Below are positions 1-8,750 of a stretch of DNA of 64,000 nucleotides, piece after piece (the first letter of the stretch is position 1; each line of letters begins with the position of its first letter). The stretch covers positions 248,001-312,000 of the forward strand of contig WALW01000019.1 of the NCBI GenBank assembly GCA_015522635.1, given 5' to 3'. Below the pieces are notes generated by a model. The model did not search any database. It was given only the letters and a program-made list of their open reading frames with translations, and was not told where the DNA came from. Origin of the DNA: Candidatus Tiamatella incendiivivens. GTDB lineage: Archaea; Thermoproteota; Thermoprotei_A; Sulfolobales; Acidilobaceae. The position numbers and the translations under genes are program-made.

Positions 1-488
1 ACCGCACTACTAACTGCTATATATGTCACATGATCCCATCCTTTGCCCCTGATACTATAGGCATCCGCAAGTCTTCCTGCCACCTCGTAAGCAGCCACGA
101 TTCCTTCAATTACTTTTCTTCCCGAGGCTCCCACAATCTCTGCTGCTGCCATGATTGCCGGTATATTGTCACTAGGATGTAATGCCTCCTTACTAAGATA
201 GGTATCGTTGAAATCGAAGTATCGAATAGCACAACCATTTGCAAATACCGCATGATCAGGCGTAGATTTCAGAAGAGTACCCCAGATCGACACTGGATAC
301 TTTGAACTAGTTGTATATGCAGCATAGCTTCTCGCTATACTTGGCGGTGTCTCATAAAATGCTCCTAATGAGACTGCAAAACCATCGAGAACCCTCTTTT
401 TGGCTTCTTCAACTACATCTGCAGGCAATTGGTCATAGTTTAACTCATATGCCCATCTAGCTATTCTTTCCGCCAAATTCAAGGACAT
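1..488 (-). CDS. MmgE/PrpD family protein (2-methylcitrate dehydratase-like), C-terminus off the edge
   Basis: Reading the minus strand from the ATG at 488 gives an open frame to the window edge. It encodes the N-terminal ~160 residues of an MmgE/PrpD protein: LAERIARWAYELNY, the segment KRVLDGFAVSLGA, and the ligand-binding stretch RYFDFNDTYLSKEALHPSDN. Characterised members dehydrate 2-methylcitrate or isomerise cis-aconitate-like acids. Substrate cannot be fixed from this fragment; a propionate route or another dehydratase role is possible. The gene is divergent from the amidohydrolase gene at 603, with ~115 bp between them that must hold both promoters. Confidence 0.85.
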   Translation of the reverse strand, partial: MSLNLAERIARWAYELNYDQLPADVVEEAKKRVLDGFAVSLGAFYETPPSIARSYAAYTTSSKYPVSIWGTLLKSTPDHAVFANGCAIRYFDFNDTYLSKEALHPSDNIPAIMAAAEIVGASGRKVIEGIVAAYEVAGRLADAYSIRGKGWDHVTYIAVSSA

Positions 489-602
489 AACACCTCTGCT
501 ACTGAAATTTATCAAGTGTTTCATGTATTGTTAATGTTGACAAACAGAAATATAAACTAGCAATACCTCATACTAGTCACAAAAACAGAGTGGGATACTA
601 TA

Positions 603-1766
603 TTGATTGAAGCTGAAACTGCCATAATACATGGCAAAATAATCTATGATGCAAAACTGCCTATCGAATGGACTGATGGATCTTATAAGACGATAATCAT
701 TCCAGGTTTTAGCGACGGGCACATTCATCCTCAAGTCATTGACCCAGGATTCTCACAACCATATTTATATTCAAACTCGTATGAATGGATAGAACAAAGG
801 GTCATGGCAGTCGACGAGGCAGCCGTAAGGAAAGATGAACCCCTCTCAGCTAGACTGGCTTTCCTCACGTATTTAAGAAGCGTCCTAGAAGGATCAACAT
901 TAATCTCAGTAACCGGTGCATTTGTTCCTAATGTTAAAGCCTGGAATCACACTTTGGATAAACCTAGGACAGTTTTCTTGCCAACAACCATGAGAAAATG
1001 TGGTTGGTTGCCTCCCCAAGAGATTTTCAATATTAGTGAAAAACTAAGAAACAGTATTAATGATTCACTTGCCAGACTAGGCATCTTCGTCCATAGCCTA
1101 AAATACAGTTCACCGAGGGATATAGAATATTCCTATACAATGGTCGAAACGAGAAAAGGAGTAATGGGGTTACATCTCAGCGAAGGTATAAGCGAATTAA
1201 ATAATCTTAAGAAGATTATGAAACGCGACAGATTTAATAGAATTATCGCTGTTCACTGCTTAAATGATAAAGTTAAACCGCAAGGTCTCTCCTGCATCTC
1301 ATGCCCGGGAACTAATATTATTCTATATAATAAGTTGAAGAGAGACATCTATGATATAGATTCATTCGGATCAGACTGGCCGCATATCCTTGGCACTGTT
1401 GCTAGTCACGTCCATATAGTCAATCGCCTATTCAATATTCCCATTGAAACACTATTATTCCGTTTAACTACAGGTGGATATATAATCCACGGCATATCGT
1501 CACAAGGAGACCTTATAGGGTTTGACAAACCGCTAGACAAAATACTAACAAGTGGAGAACAGCCTGTTGATGTATATGTAGCTGGCAGAAAAATCGTAGA
1601 AGATAAGCAAACAGTGTTCACTGGGTATAAACTAACGGATGTTAATAGAGAAACGAGCAATACTATAAATGCTGCATTAGATCTGCATGGAACAGGTTAT
1701 GTTAGTAAGAGTGAACTACACCTGCGGTTGAGGAAGGCTAAAGAAGCCTTCTTAAATTTCAGTTAG
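603..1766 (+). CDS. Amidohydrolase-superfamily metal-dependent hydrolase/deaminase
   Basis: A 387-residue protein with the plan of cyclic-amidine deaminases. It has a short N-terminal beta segment, the metal motif GFSDGHIHP (His40 and His42), a later LHLSEG resembling the HxxE of cytosine/guanine deaminases, a further His in IAVHCLND, the metal Asp in FGSDWPH, and a C-terminal composite-domain strand DVYVAGRKIVED. All expected ligand positions are present, so it is probably an active mononuclear deaminase or amidohydrolase acting in the cytoplasm. Substrate is unknown. The start is TTG at 603. The 3' end overlaps the convergent rhomboid gene by 4 bp. Confidence 0.75.
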   Translation: MIEAETAIIHGKIIYDAKLPIEWTDGSYKTIIIPGFSDGHIHPQVIDPGFSQPYLYSNSYEWIEQRVMAVDEAAVRKDEPLSARLAFLTYLRSVLEGSTLISVTGAFVPNVKAWNHTLDKPRTVFLPTTMRKCGWLPPQEIFNISEKLRNSINDSLARLGIFVHSLKYSSPRDIEYSYTMVETRKGVMGLHLSEGISELNNLKKIMKRDRFNRIIAVHCLNDKVKPQGLSCISCPGTNIILYNKLKRDIYDIDSFGSDWPHILGTVASHVHIVNRLFNIPIETLLFRLTTGGYIIHGISSQGDLIGFDKPLDKILTSGEQPVDVYVAGRKIVEDKQTVFTGYKLTDVNRETSNTINAALDLHGTGYVSKSELHLRLRKAKEAFLNFS

Positions 1767-2530
1767 TAGTAATGATACATCCAGCGTAACAGCCAATGCT
1801 TATACAGGTTCAGTCTTTGTTTATCAACAAACAGTGGGAATAGAGCTATACCTGTTACAAATCCTCCTATGTGAGCCCAGAAAGCCACGCCATAAAGTGT
1901 TCCGGTTAACAAGGTTGATACCCCTAAAAGTAGCTGATAAACAAACCATATCCCTATATAGACAATGGCGGGGAAGTCTAGTGGAATCGGTATAAACCCT
2001 ATGAATGTCAAGGCCCTTATCCTTGCAAAAGGCATTGTTAAAGCATAGACTCCTAGAACTCCGGATATAGCCCCTGAAGCTCCTATAGCAGGGATCATCC
2101 ACGGATTAGTTCCCGATGCCAACTGCGTGTTTAGGAGTGCTTCTGTGGGAATAAATAATAGACTAAAAATATGGAAAAGCGTAGCTCCAAGACCGGCTAC
2201 AAGATAGAATACTAGATACCTTACCGAACCCATCAAGCTTTCAACATTATCGCCGAATATATATAGATATAGCATATTTCCCAGCAGGTGAACCCATCCA
2301 GCGTGAAGAAACATTGATGTAAAAATGGTCCAAAGAGCGACTCCAGCAACTATATTCGCTGGTTTCAAACCCAGCGACTCTATTACATCATTGTAGCTAT
2401 TAGCACCTGGTACAAGAAGATAAGGGGCAAGCATTCCTATTAAGAATATGAGAATGTTCAGTAATATGATTACTATATTAACTATTGCCCTCCGCTGGAA
2501 AGGCAGGTTTTCATCTGATACTGGCATCAT
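1763..2530 (-). CDS. Rhomboid family intramembrane serine protease
   Basis: A 255-residue polytopic membrane protein. The rhomboid signature is complete: HLLGNMLYLYIFGDNVE in the second membrane segment (conserved His/Asn side), the nucleophile motif GASGAISGVLG (Ser near residue 150), and the catalytic His in AHIGGFVTG (near residue 217). About six hydrophobic segments are visible. The family cleaves single-pass membrane proteins within the lipid bilayer. Tandem ATGs at 2530 and 2527 follow a purine-rich GGGAGG. Physiological substrate is unknown. Confidence 0.9.
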   Translation of the reverse strand: MMPVSDENLPFQRRAIVNIVIILLNILIFLIGMLAPYLLVPGANSYNDVIESLGLKPANIVAGVALWTIFTSMFLHAGWVHLLGNMLYLYIFGDNVESLMGSVRYLVFYLVAGLGATLFHIFSLLFIPTEALLNTQLASGTNPWMIPAIGASGAISGVLGVYALTMPFARIRALTFIGFIPIPLDFPAIVYIGIWFVYQLLLGVSTLLTGTLYGVAFWAHIGGFVTGIALFPLFVDKQRLNLYKHWLLRWMYHYY

Positions 2531-2693
2531 TTTTCATGAAGCCTCCCAAAGGGTTTATGATTGCCTAACTCATTATCCAACGATTTAGATAGTGCTCTTC
2601 ATATATCCGTTTAATATAAATTAACTAAAACGTTAATTCAGTATTCTGGATATCAATAGGAGAGCTAGGTGAAGAAACAGCCGGTGAACAGAT

Positions 2694-3584
2694 GTGGTGA
2701 TAATTGGTAGGATTAAGAGCATCATAGAAATGACTAAACCCTTGCAGACAATGTTACTTATGATAACAATGATAGGAGGATACTTAGCTGCTGGTGGAAA
2801 CAGCATCTGGACTGTTATCATTCTTCTATTAGCTGGATATACAAGTATAGGAGGCACTACAGTGCTCAACATGTACCTTGAACGAGATATTGATTCTGTT
2901 ATGAATAGAACAATGAAAAGGCCTTTGCCCTCCGGTAGAGTAGGTGGGATAGAAACCGTTGCATCCTCTTTAATTCTGCTATCCATTAGCGTTTACTTGT
3001 CCCAATTGATAAATTCGTATGTTCTTTTGGCTGTTTTAGCTGGAGTATACTTTGACATTCTAATATATACAAACCTAGTTAAGAGAAAAACACCTTACAA
3101 TATTATACTAGGAGGCATTGCTGGGGCTATGCCCTCTCTTGGAGGATGGGCTGCTGCAACAGGAGTTATAAGTCTTGGAGGTCTTCTACTATCCTTTGCA
3201 GTTATGTTATGGATACCTCTCCATATATGGATATTAGCTTATTACCTGAAGGATGAATATGCAAGAGCACAGGTCCCTATGTTCCCCGTGATTTCCTCTC
3301 CCATTAAAACTGCAACCTATATTAAAGCGGCCCTATATACTTTGATAGTTAACATAGCTTTGTTCATGTTCACACAAGGCTATGGAATAATAGCATTCGC
3401 GTTTACAACAATCCTTATCATTAGAGCCCTTAAAATGCTTGACAATTTCAAGGCAGACCCTAATAAAGCAACTGCATTTAAATTATACAAGTTTGCTAGC
3501 CCAATAGTTGGAACTTTGTTTATACTGCTACCGATAGATTATTGGCTTAAGAGCTATGAGCTTCTTCTTTTCAAAGTGTTTTGA
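2694..3584 (+). CDS. ctaB: UbiA-superfamily prenyltransferase, heme O synthase (CtaB)-like
   Basis: A 296-residue multi-pass membrane protein. The first Asp-rich prenyl-diphosphate motif, NMYLERDIDSVMNRTMKRPL followed by PSGR, is the CtaB form of the UbiA motif. The second loop carries YTNLVKRKTPYNIILGGIAG and GGWAAATG, again typical of protoheme IX farnesyltransferases. Expected reaction: transfer of farnesyl to heme B to make heme O. No heme-copper oxidase gene is in the window, so use in respiration is inferred. The start is GTG 2694 or GTG 2697; an internal ATG at 2731 would remove the first amphipathic stretch. The next gene follows within ~15 bp and is probably cotranscribed. Confidence 0.8.
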   Translation: MVIIGRIKSIIEMTKPLQTMLLMITMIGGYLAAGGNSIWTVIILLLAGYTSIGGTTVLNMYLERDIDSVMNRTMKRPLPSGRVGGIETVASSLILLSISVYLSQLINSYVLLAVLAGVYFDILIYTNLVKRKTPYNIILGGIAGAMPSLGGWAAATGVISLGGLLLSFAVMLWIPLHIWILAYYLKDEYARAQVPMFPVISSPIKTATYIKAALYTLIVNIALFMFTQGYGIIAFAFTTILIIRALKMLDNFKADPNKATAFKLYKFASPIVGTLFILLPIDYWLKSYELLLFKVF

Positions 3585-3597
3585 GAGTGATAACACG

Positions 3598-4383
3598 ATG
3601 ACTGTGAGAGAGAAGCAGGCTGGTAGACTAAATATTAGCTATATAAGCGCTTTAATACTCATATTCACCACCGGGCTTCTTATGATATCAATTATTCTCC
3701 TAGGAATACTGGATAACCTATTACTAATAGCTCTTGCTCTGTCAACGAGTGTCGTATACTTGCAGTGGAGAACTCCCAATATATCGCTTATTGAAATATT
3801 ATGTATCATATTATTCGACCTGACATACATTGTTGAAATATTTGTAATGGAAAACCTTACGGTACTAACAGCCCTAATATTCTTGTCCCTGATAACAGCA
3901 TTTATAGCTCTAGTAAGGAGAGATCTAGTAGCTTTAGCGTCCATAACTACGTTAGCCATTGAGGGTGTATCCTATCCTCTCCACACCACCGATTATTTAG
4001 CTATACTTTCCTTGTTATCCTTAATGCCTTTGGCTTCTTCAAAAAAAATTCATTCCCTTCTACCATTAACTGCTTTATTTCCTATACTACTAATCTCATC
4101 AAATGCTCTAGTTCCGATTCTAACAACATTAACATATATACTATTCATATCAAGCATTATTGAAACCGGTGATAAATGCCTGTTTCGAAGGGAGGTATCC
4201 CTGGTTATAGGAGGCTTCCTCATTCAAGCATCAATAATAGTTTTAGTCCTACTTTCCTACGAACCTTACCGCCTCCTTTCGTATTGGGTTCTAGGATACA
4301 TGATTAATGCCATAGGACTTACATCTCCTCCATTTTATAGGCCTCCTCCTGATAATGAGGTGGTTTATAAAACGGACGTCTAA
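3598..4383 (+). CDS. Unknown multi-pass membrane protein downstream of ctaB
   Basis: A roughly 261-residue protein made almost entirely of hydrophobic helices (about eight segments) with a short basic N-terminus MTVREKQAGRLN. I do not recognise a family. I chose the ATG at 3598, just after the ctaB stop, rather than an in-frame ATG at 3556 inside ctaB, because the extra residues would only re-read the ctaB end. Its position suggests cotranscription with ctaB and perhaps a membrane or heme-related role, but that is inference. Its 3' end overlaps the convergent moaA gene by 65 bp. Confidence 0.65.
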   Translation: MTVREKQAGRLNISYISALILIFTTGLLMISIILLGILDNLLLIALALSTSVVYLQWRTPNISLIEILCIILFDLTYIVEIFVMENLTVLTALIFLSLITAFIALVRRDLVALASITTLAIEGVSYPLHTTDYLAILSLLSLMPLASSKKIHSLLPLTALFPILLISSNALVPILTTLTYILFISSIIETGDKCLFRREVSLVIGGFLIQASIIVLVLLSYEPYRLLSYWVLGYMINAIGLTSPPFYRPPPDNEVVYKTDV

Positions 4384-5326
4384 GTTTATTCACTTTCTTT
4401 ACAGCATTCACAACAGCTTGAATTTTATCTTCCCTTTCTCCCAAGCCTCTAATATAGCTTCTAATATTAGGCCTCGGACCAAACCAGTTTATACAAGGGA
4501 ATAGTTCTCCGATAGGGGAGATTCGTATTCTCGTGCAACCCATACAGAATCTCCAGTTGTTGTACGGCCTGACTACTTCTACTTTCACACCATTATCCAG
4601 AATATAGATAGGCCTATTGTGTAACTCTTTTCTAATCATCATCGTTTCAGCTCTTTCGTGTAGATAACTTTCAACTCCACTTAAAGGTACATAGTATTTG
4701 CCGAAATTCTCTTTCCCAAGCCCCACAGGATGAAGTTCTATTAACTGTAGAACTAGGCCCTTTCCGTATGCAAATTCTATCATACTAGGTATCTCAGAAT
4801 CATTTATCCCTCTCATAACGACCATGTTTATCTTTATTTGCCGGTAACCGGTTTGTATAGCCTTATCAATCCCTTGCAGCACTCTTTGATGCGCATCAAC
4901 ACCTGTTATGAACTTATACGTCTCTGGCCTAAGAGTATGCAAACTCACATTTAATCTATCCAGGCCAGCCTCCCTCAACAGGCTACTAAGGTTTTTTAAG
5001 AGATAACCATTCGTGGTTAAAGATAAGTCATTAAAGGAGCCATACTCTCTGAAAACATTTATGATTTTAGGTAGTTCCCCCCTTAGAAGGGGCTCCCCGC
5101 CGGTGAATTTTATTTTATTAATCCCCACCCGGGATGCTGCTTCAGCTACTAAACTATATTCTTCCAGTGAAAGGTAACCTAAACTCTTAGCCATTCCTGG
5201 AGGAATTGGAGAGTCTAAAGGTTCTCCTTCTATATGGCAAAAGAGACAACGGTAATTACATTCATCCGTTACTATTACCCTGAGATTCAGTAGCGGTCGC
5301 CCGAAATTGTCAATCAATACCATCAT
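4319..5326 (-). CDS. moaA: GTP 3',8-cyclase MoaA (radical SAM)
   Basis: A 335-residue radical SAM enzyme. The N-terminal cluster motif is CNYRCLFC (CxxxCxxC), followed by KFTGGEPLLRGELP (SAM-binding GGEP). The second, substrate-binding cluster lies near the C-terminus in CMGCTRIRISPIGELFPC. This two-cluster layout is diagnostic of MoaA, which converts GTP to the cyclic precursor of molybdopterin. The ATG at 5326 is preceded by GGTG at good spacing and gives the usual N-terminus MMVLIDNFGRPL; an upstream in-frame ATG at 5347 is less likely. It fits with the two moeA genes at 19-22 kb. The extreme C-terminus lacks the double Gly that many MoaA proteins carry. Confidence 0.92.
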   Translation of the reverse strand: MMVLIDNFGRPLLNLRVIVTDECNYRCLFCHIEGEPLDSPIPPGMAKSLGYLSLEEYSLVAEAASRVGINKIKFTGGEPLLRGELPKIINVFREYGSFNDLSLTTNGYLLKNLSSLLREAGLDRLNVSLHTLRPETYKFITGVDAHQRVLQGIDKAIQTGYRQIKINMVVMRGINDSEIPSMIEFAYGKGLVLQLIELHPVGLGKENFGKYYVPLSGVESYLHERAETMMIRKELHNRPIYILDNGVKVEVVRPYNNWRFCMGCTRIRISPIGELFPCINWFGPRPNIRSYIRGLGEREDKIQAVVNAVKKVNKLRRPFYKPPHYQEEAYKMEEM

Positions 5327-5434
5327 CCGAACACCGTACATCAGCATTCCAAAGCCAAGCCGCCGGATCTAATGTGGTATTATTAGAGATTAAATGTGAA
5401 TAGTTCGTGTTCCATAGAATGTGATTGAAAAGTT

Positions 5435-5511
5435 TGGTGGACCGGCCGGGATTTGAACCCGGGGCCTCTCGGGTGCAAGCCGAGCGCTCTTCCAAGCTGA
5501 GCTACCGGCCC
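5435..5511 (-). tRNA. tRNA-Ala(UGC)
   Basis: A complete cloverleaf on the minus strand with encoded CCA. The acceptor stem is GGGCCGG pairing with CCGGTCC, which contains the G3-U70 identity pair of alanine tRNA. The anticodon loop CTTGCAC gives anticodon TGC. There is no intron. The D arm and T arm match the tRNA-Ala(GGC) at 33271 except in the anticodon stem-loop. Confidence 0.97.
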
Positions 5512-5577
5512 ACTCTTCCATATTATACGTATCCATTCAATTATGGTTTTATAACGCTTTCCCTGCCGCCCAAACTT

Positions 5578-5613
5578 CTTATAAACCTATTTATGGTAGT
5601 GTTCTAATGGAAC
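5578..5613 (+). promoter_or_regulatory. cdc6 promoter with an ORB-like core over the predicted transcription start
   Basis: A TATA-like CTTATAAAC (5578-5586) sits about 50 bp upstream of the cdc6 ATG. Roughly 20 bp downstream is GTTCTAATGGAAC (5601-5613), read on the minus strand as GTTCCATTAGAAC. The same TCCATTAGAA core recurs in the repeats at 35.6-36.0 kb. This copy lacks the adjoining G-run. Placement over the expected start of transcription would suit autoregulation by Orc1/Cdc6; this is inference. Confidence 0.45.
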
Positions 5614-5632
5614 TTGTGGAGGATGCTCAGTA

Positions 5633-6865
5633 ATGGATGATATACTTGACGAAGTCTTCGATAGAACCCTCAAGAAATCTGTTTTCAGGCACAGAAGAGT
5701 ACTACTACCGGACTATATACCAACAATGCTTCTCCATAGAGATGAGGAAATTAAGAGACTTGGGTTAGTTCTTGCTCCCAGTTTAAAAGGAGAAAAGCCT
5801 AGTAACATATTCATATACGGCCTAACAGGCACTGGGAAAACAGCTGTAGCGAAATACGTTCTAGACAAACTAGTGAGAAAAGCTGGTGAGCTAGGTGTTA
5901 GAACTCGATACGTATACGTTAATCTGAGACAGCGGGATACGCCTTATAGGGTTTTAGCTGATATCGCAGAGTCCTTATCCGTGCAAATACCGTTTACTGG
6001 TCTGTCAACAGGAGAAGTTCTTACCAGGATAGTTAAGAGGCTTAATAGCGAAGAAGATATCATTCTAATTGCTGTTCTAGACGAAATAGACTTCCTTGTA
6101 AAGAAACATGGTGATGATCTGCTTTACAAGCTTGTTCGAATGAATAGCGAGCTAAAGAGTTCAAGTATTTCCCTCGTAGGTATAACTAACAACATATACT
6201 TTGTAGAACATTTGGATGCTAGGATTAAAAGTAGTCTAGGGGAAGAGGAACTGGTATTTTCTCCATATAAGACTGAACAACTGATAGATATTTTGAAAAA
6301 CAGAGCGGACGAGGCTTTTGCTTCAAGCGTCCTAGAGAACGGTGTAATAGAATTATGCGCCTCATATGCAGCTAAAGAGCATGGAGATGCAAGAAGAGCC
6401 CTTGACTTACTGCGAATAGCTGGAGAACTCGCTGACAGGTTAGGAGAAAACAGAGTTAGACTGGAACATGTGAAAATGGCAAGAGTAGAATTAGAGAAAA
6501 ATAGGTTAACTGAGATAACGAGGACTCTCCCTCTTCACGGTAAACTTGTTCTCTTATCCGTAATTCAATCCACACTAGGCGGTAGACGCTACGGAACCAC
6601 TGGAGAGATATACGATATTTACAAGAAAACGGCATTAGATATAGGACTAGATCCTGTGACGCTAAGGAGGGTTAGTGATATAATTTCTGATCTAGACATG
6701 TTGGGCCTCATTTCTGCTAGGCTCGTCAGTAAAGGTAGATACGGGAAAACAAGAGTAGTGTCACTAGAATCCGACGTAGGAACAATTATAGATGTTATAA
6801 GCGAAGAACCATTCCTGGGAGAATCTCCTGTGCTTGATAAAATAAGAAAAAGTTTAGGTATATAG
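5633..6865 (+). CDS. cdc6: Orc1/Cdc6 replication initiator
   Basis: A 410-residue AAA+ ATPase with a winged-helix C-terminus. Walker A is YGLTGTGKTAVAKY (near residues 62-75) and Walker B is VLDEIDFLV. Sensor-2 and lid features lie in HGDARRALDLLR, and the C-terminal winged helix spans about residues 300-400. This length and order are standard for archaeal Orc1/Cdc6, which binds origin recognition boxes and loads the MCM helicase. The ATG at 5633 follows GGAGGATG. DUF99 follows four bases after the stop. Confidence 0.95.
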   Translation: MDDILDEVFDRTLKKSVFRHRRVLLPDYIPTMLLHRDEEIKRLGLVLAPSLKGEKPSNIFIYGLTGTGKTAVAKYVLDKLVRKAGELGVRTRYVYVNLRQRDTPYRVLADIAESLSVQIPFTGLSTGEVLTRIVKRLNSEEDIILIAVLDEIDFLVKKHGDDLLYKLVRMNSELKSSSISLVGITNNIYFVEHLDARIKSSLGEEELVFSPYKTEQLIDILKNRADEAFASSVLENGVIELCASYAAKEHGDARRALDLLRIAGELADRLGENRVRLEHVKMARVELEKNRLTEITRTLPLHGKLVLLSVIQSTLGGRRYGTTGEIYDIYKKTALDIGLDPVTLRRVSDIISDLDMLGLISARLVSKGRYGKTRVVSLESDVGTIIDVISEEPFLGESPVLDKIRKSLGI

Positions 6866-6869
6866 AAAA

Positions 6870-7451
6870 TTGCCCTGTATAATAGCATGCGATGATGGAT
6901 TCGTTCACAAAGTAGGGAATGCAAAAAAAGGTTTCACTCTAGTAGGATGCATACTCTACAAGGACATGTTCCCTTTAGACATAGACTTTTCTCATATAAG
7001 GATCGACGGGTTAGATTCTTCTTCTATAATATCAGGCCTTGCAATCAAGCTAATAGAAGGTAAAAAAGGTTGTTCGCTTGTAAAACCAACTATTCTATTG
7101 GATACTATAATTTTTGCAGGATTTAATATTGCCTCTGTAAACCTGATTAAACAGCAAACGGGAATGGATGTTATAGCGTTCTATCCGTATAAACCAAATG
7201 CTGATCTTCTAGTTGATACCGTATTTAAACACCTAGATTTTCCCCATTTAAGAGTACGGTTGATCAAGTCCCAGCTGGCTAAACTAACGAAAATAACTAC
7301 TAACAAAGGAACTTCTTATGTAGTATCTACAGTCGAAGACAAATACTTTTTGAATAGCATAGTAGAATTCTACCAAGTATACACCAATCTCCTAGAACCG
7401 CTTAGGACAGCTCATATGACAACTTCGAGTCTATCTAGGCTATTCCGTTGA
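6870..7451 (+). CDS. DUF99 (endonuclease dU/UPF0215) family protein
   Basis: A 193-residue protein with the DUF99 pattern: N-terminal IIACDDGFVHK, FTLVGCILY, IRIDGLDSSSII, and the core ILLDTIIFAGFNIASVN followed by DVIAFYPYKPN. Members of this archaeal family have been linked to cleavage at deoxyuridine in DNA; I infer a DNA-repair-related role but cannot confirm activity. The start is TTG at 6870, four bases after the cdc6 stop, so it is probably cotranscribed with the replication initiator. Confidence 0.8.
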   Translation: MPCIIACDDGFVHKVGNAKKGFTLVGCILYKDMFPLDIDFSHIRIDGLDSSSIISGLAIKLIEGKKGCSLVKPTILLDTIIFAGFNIASVNLIKQQTGMDVIAFYPYKPNADLLVDTVFKHLDFPHLRVRLIKSQLAKLTKITTNKGTSYVVSTVEDKYFLNSIVEFYQVYTNLLEPLRTAHMTTSSLSRLFR

Positions 7452-7528
7452 AACAGGTATAATAAACATATAAATGTACGTGTGAAAACAATTGAACCGA
7501 TACCAAATATTCTGGATAGGTGGAAAAC

Positions 7529-8455
7529 ATGATCACAATAATAGGAGCTGGAAAGGTAGGATCCTCTGCAGCATTATTTATGGCTTTAGAGAAACTCGAT
7601 GATTTAATGTTACTCGATGTTATTGATGGAGTTCCGCAAGGCCAAGCACTCGACTTGTCACATGCACTATCGATCTTAGGTATAAACGTGAGAATAGAAG
7701 GATCAACAGATTTCAGTGCGATGAAAGGGAGCAAACTAGTAATAGTTACAGCGGGATTCCCCAGGAAACCTGGTATGACGAGGGAAGAACTCGCGGCTAA
7801 AAACGCCGGTGTTATAGCAGATATTGCCGGGAAAATAAAGAAATATGCTCCAGACGCCATTGTAATGCTGACAACCAATCCACTAGACGCTATGGCATAT
7901 CTAATGTATAAGAGGCTGGGTTGGGACAGATCCCGCGTTATTGGATTTAGTGGAGTATTGGATTCCGGCAGACTAGCATATTATGCTAGTAGAAAAATAG
8001 GTGCTTCACCTTCATCAATAGTACCTATAGTCCTAGGTATGCACGGTCAGGCAATGTTCCCTGTTCCTAGACTATCAACAGTTGGAGGAGCACCATTAAC
8101 CACTCTGCTCGATGAACAATCTATAAACGAAATTGTGGATGAAACCGTAAAGGCAGGTGCTACTATCACCAACCTAAGAGGTTACAGTAGCAATTATGGT
8201 CCAGGAGCAGGACTTGCTGTTATGGCGGAGTCTATTCTAAAGAATCAGAAGAGGGTATTCCTTGCAAGCGTTTATCTAGATGGGGAATACGGAGTAAAGG
8301 ATGTAACAGCAGGAGTCCCCGTTATACTAGGAAGGAATGGTGTTGAAAAGATAATCGAGCTACCCTTGACAGAAGAAGAGAAGAAAGGTTTCCTAGAGAG
8401 CGTAGAAGCTATAAGAGCAAACCTAGGTCAAGTGCCAAAGGAGTATCTAAGCTAA
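7529..8455 (+). CDS. mdh: Malate dehydrogenase (LDH-like superfamily)
   Basis: A roughly 308-residue NAD(P)-dependent dehydrogenase. The Rossmann motif is IIGAGKVGSSAA at the N-terminus. Substrate-binding arginines lie in FPRKPGMTREEL, followed by TTNPLDAMAYL, GFSGVLDSGRLAYY and the catalytic His in GMHGQAMFPV. Arg at the specificity loop favours malate over lactate. Expected reaction: malate to oxaloacetate in the cytoplasm. The ATG at 7529 has GGTGG five bases upstream, so I prefer it over an in-frame GTG at 7520. Confidence 0.93.
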   Translation: MITIIGAGKVGSSAALFMALEKLDDLMLLDVIDGVPQGQALDLSHALSILGINVRIEGSTDFSAMKGSKLVIVTAGFPRKPGMTREELAAKNAGVIADIAGKIKKYAPDAIVMLTTNPLDAMAYLMYKRLGWDRSRVIGFSGVLDSGRLAYYASRKIGASPSSIVPIVLGMHGQAMFPVPRLSTVGGAPLTTLLDEQSINEIVDETVKAGATITNLRGYSSNYGPGAGLAVMAESILKNQKRVFLASVYLDGEYGVKDVTAGVPVILGRNGVEKIIELPLTEEEKKGFLESVEAIRANLGQVPKEYLS

Positions 8456-8467
8456 ACTTATTCTTTT

Positions 8468-8728
8468 TTATTCTTCAAATCCCTCTTCCTCAACTATCTC
8501 GGCACCTAGGTACTTTCTAGCCAGTTCATCTATTTCTATATCTACAGCTTCCTTGAAGTGTTTTGACTTCAGTTCAACGATTAAATTGTAGGCACGTTCA
8601 ACTTTACTTGTAGGTATATAAAGAACCGTTCCCTCAGAGTCCTCCAAGAACACAGCATATCTTTTCCTCCGAACATCAAAGATCACGTGAATACAAGGTG
8701 GATCGTCGCATTCTTTTACACTGTTCAT
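8468..8728 (-). CDS. Small conserved-looking protein of unknown function
   Basis: About 86 residues from the ATG at 8728, which has GGGTG upstream. The frame stays open into the preceding gene, but a longer start would overlap it by ~80 bp. The N-terminal half is beta-rich (CIHVIFDVRRKRYAVFLED, GTVLYIPTSKVE) and the C-terminal half helical and acidic (LARKYLGAEIVEEEGFEE). I do not recognise the family. It lies immediately downstream of the HypE-like gene and is probably cotranscribed with it. Confidence 0.6.
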   Translation of the reverse strand: MNSVKECDDPPCIHVIFDVRRKRYAVFLEDSEGTVLYIPTSKVERAYNLIVELKSKHFKEAVDIEIDELARKYLGAEIVEEEGFEE

Positions 8729-8750
8729 CAGAGCATACACCCAACTAGAG

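Noticed and set aside
5310-5607. Frames of about 60 codons on both strands across tRNA-Ala(UGC)
   Set aside because: They read through the tRNA and its flanks; no ribosome site and no family resemblance.
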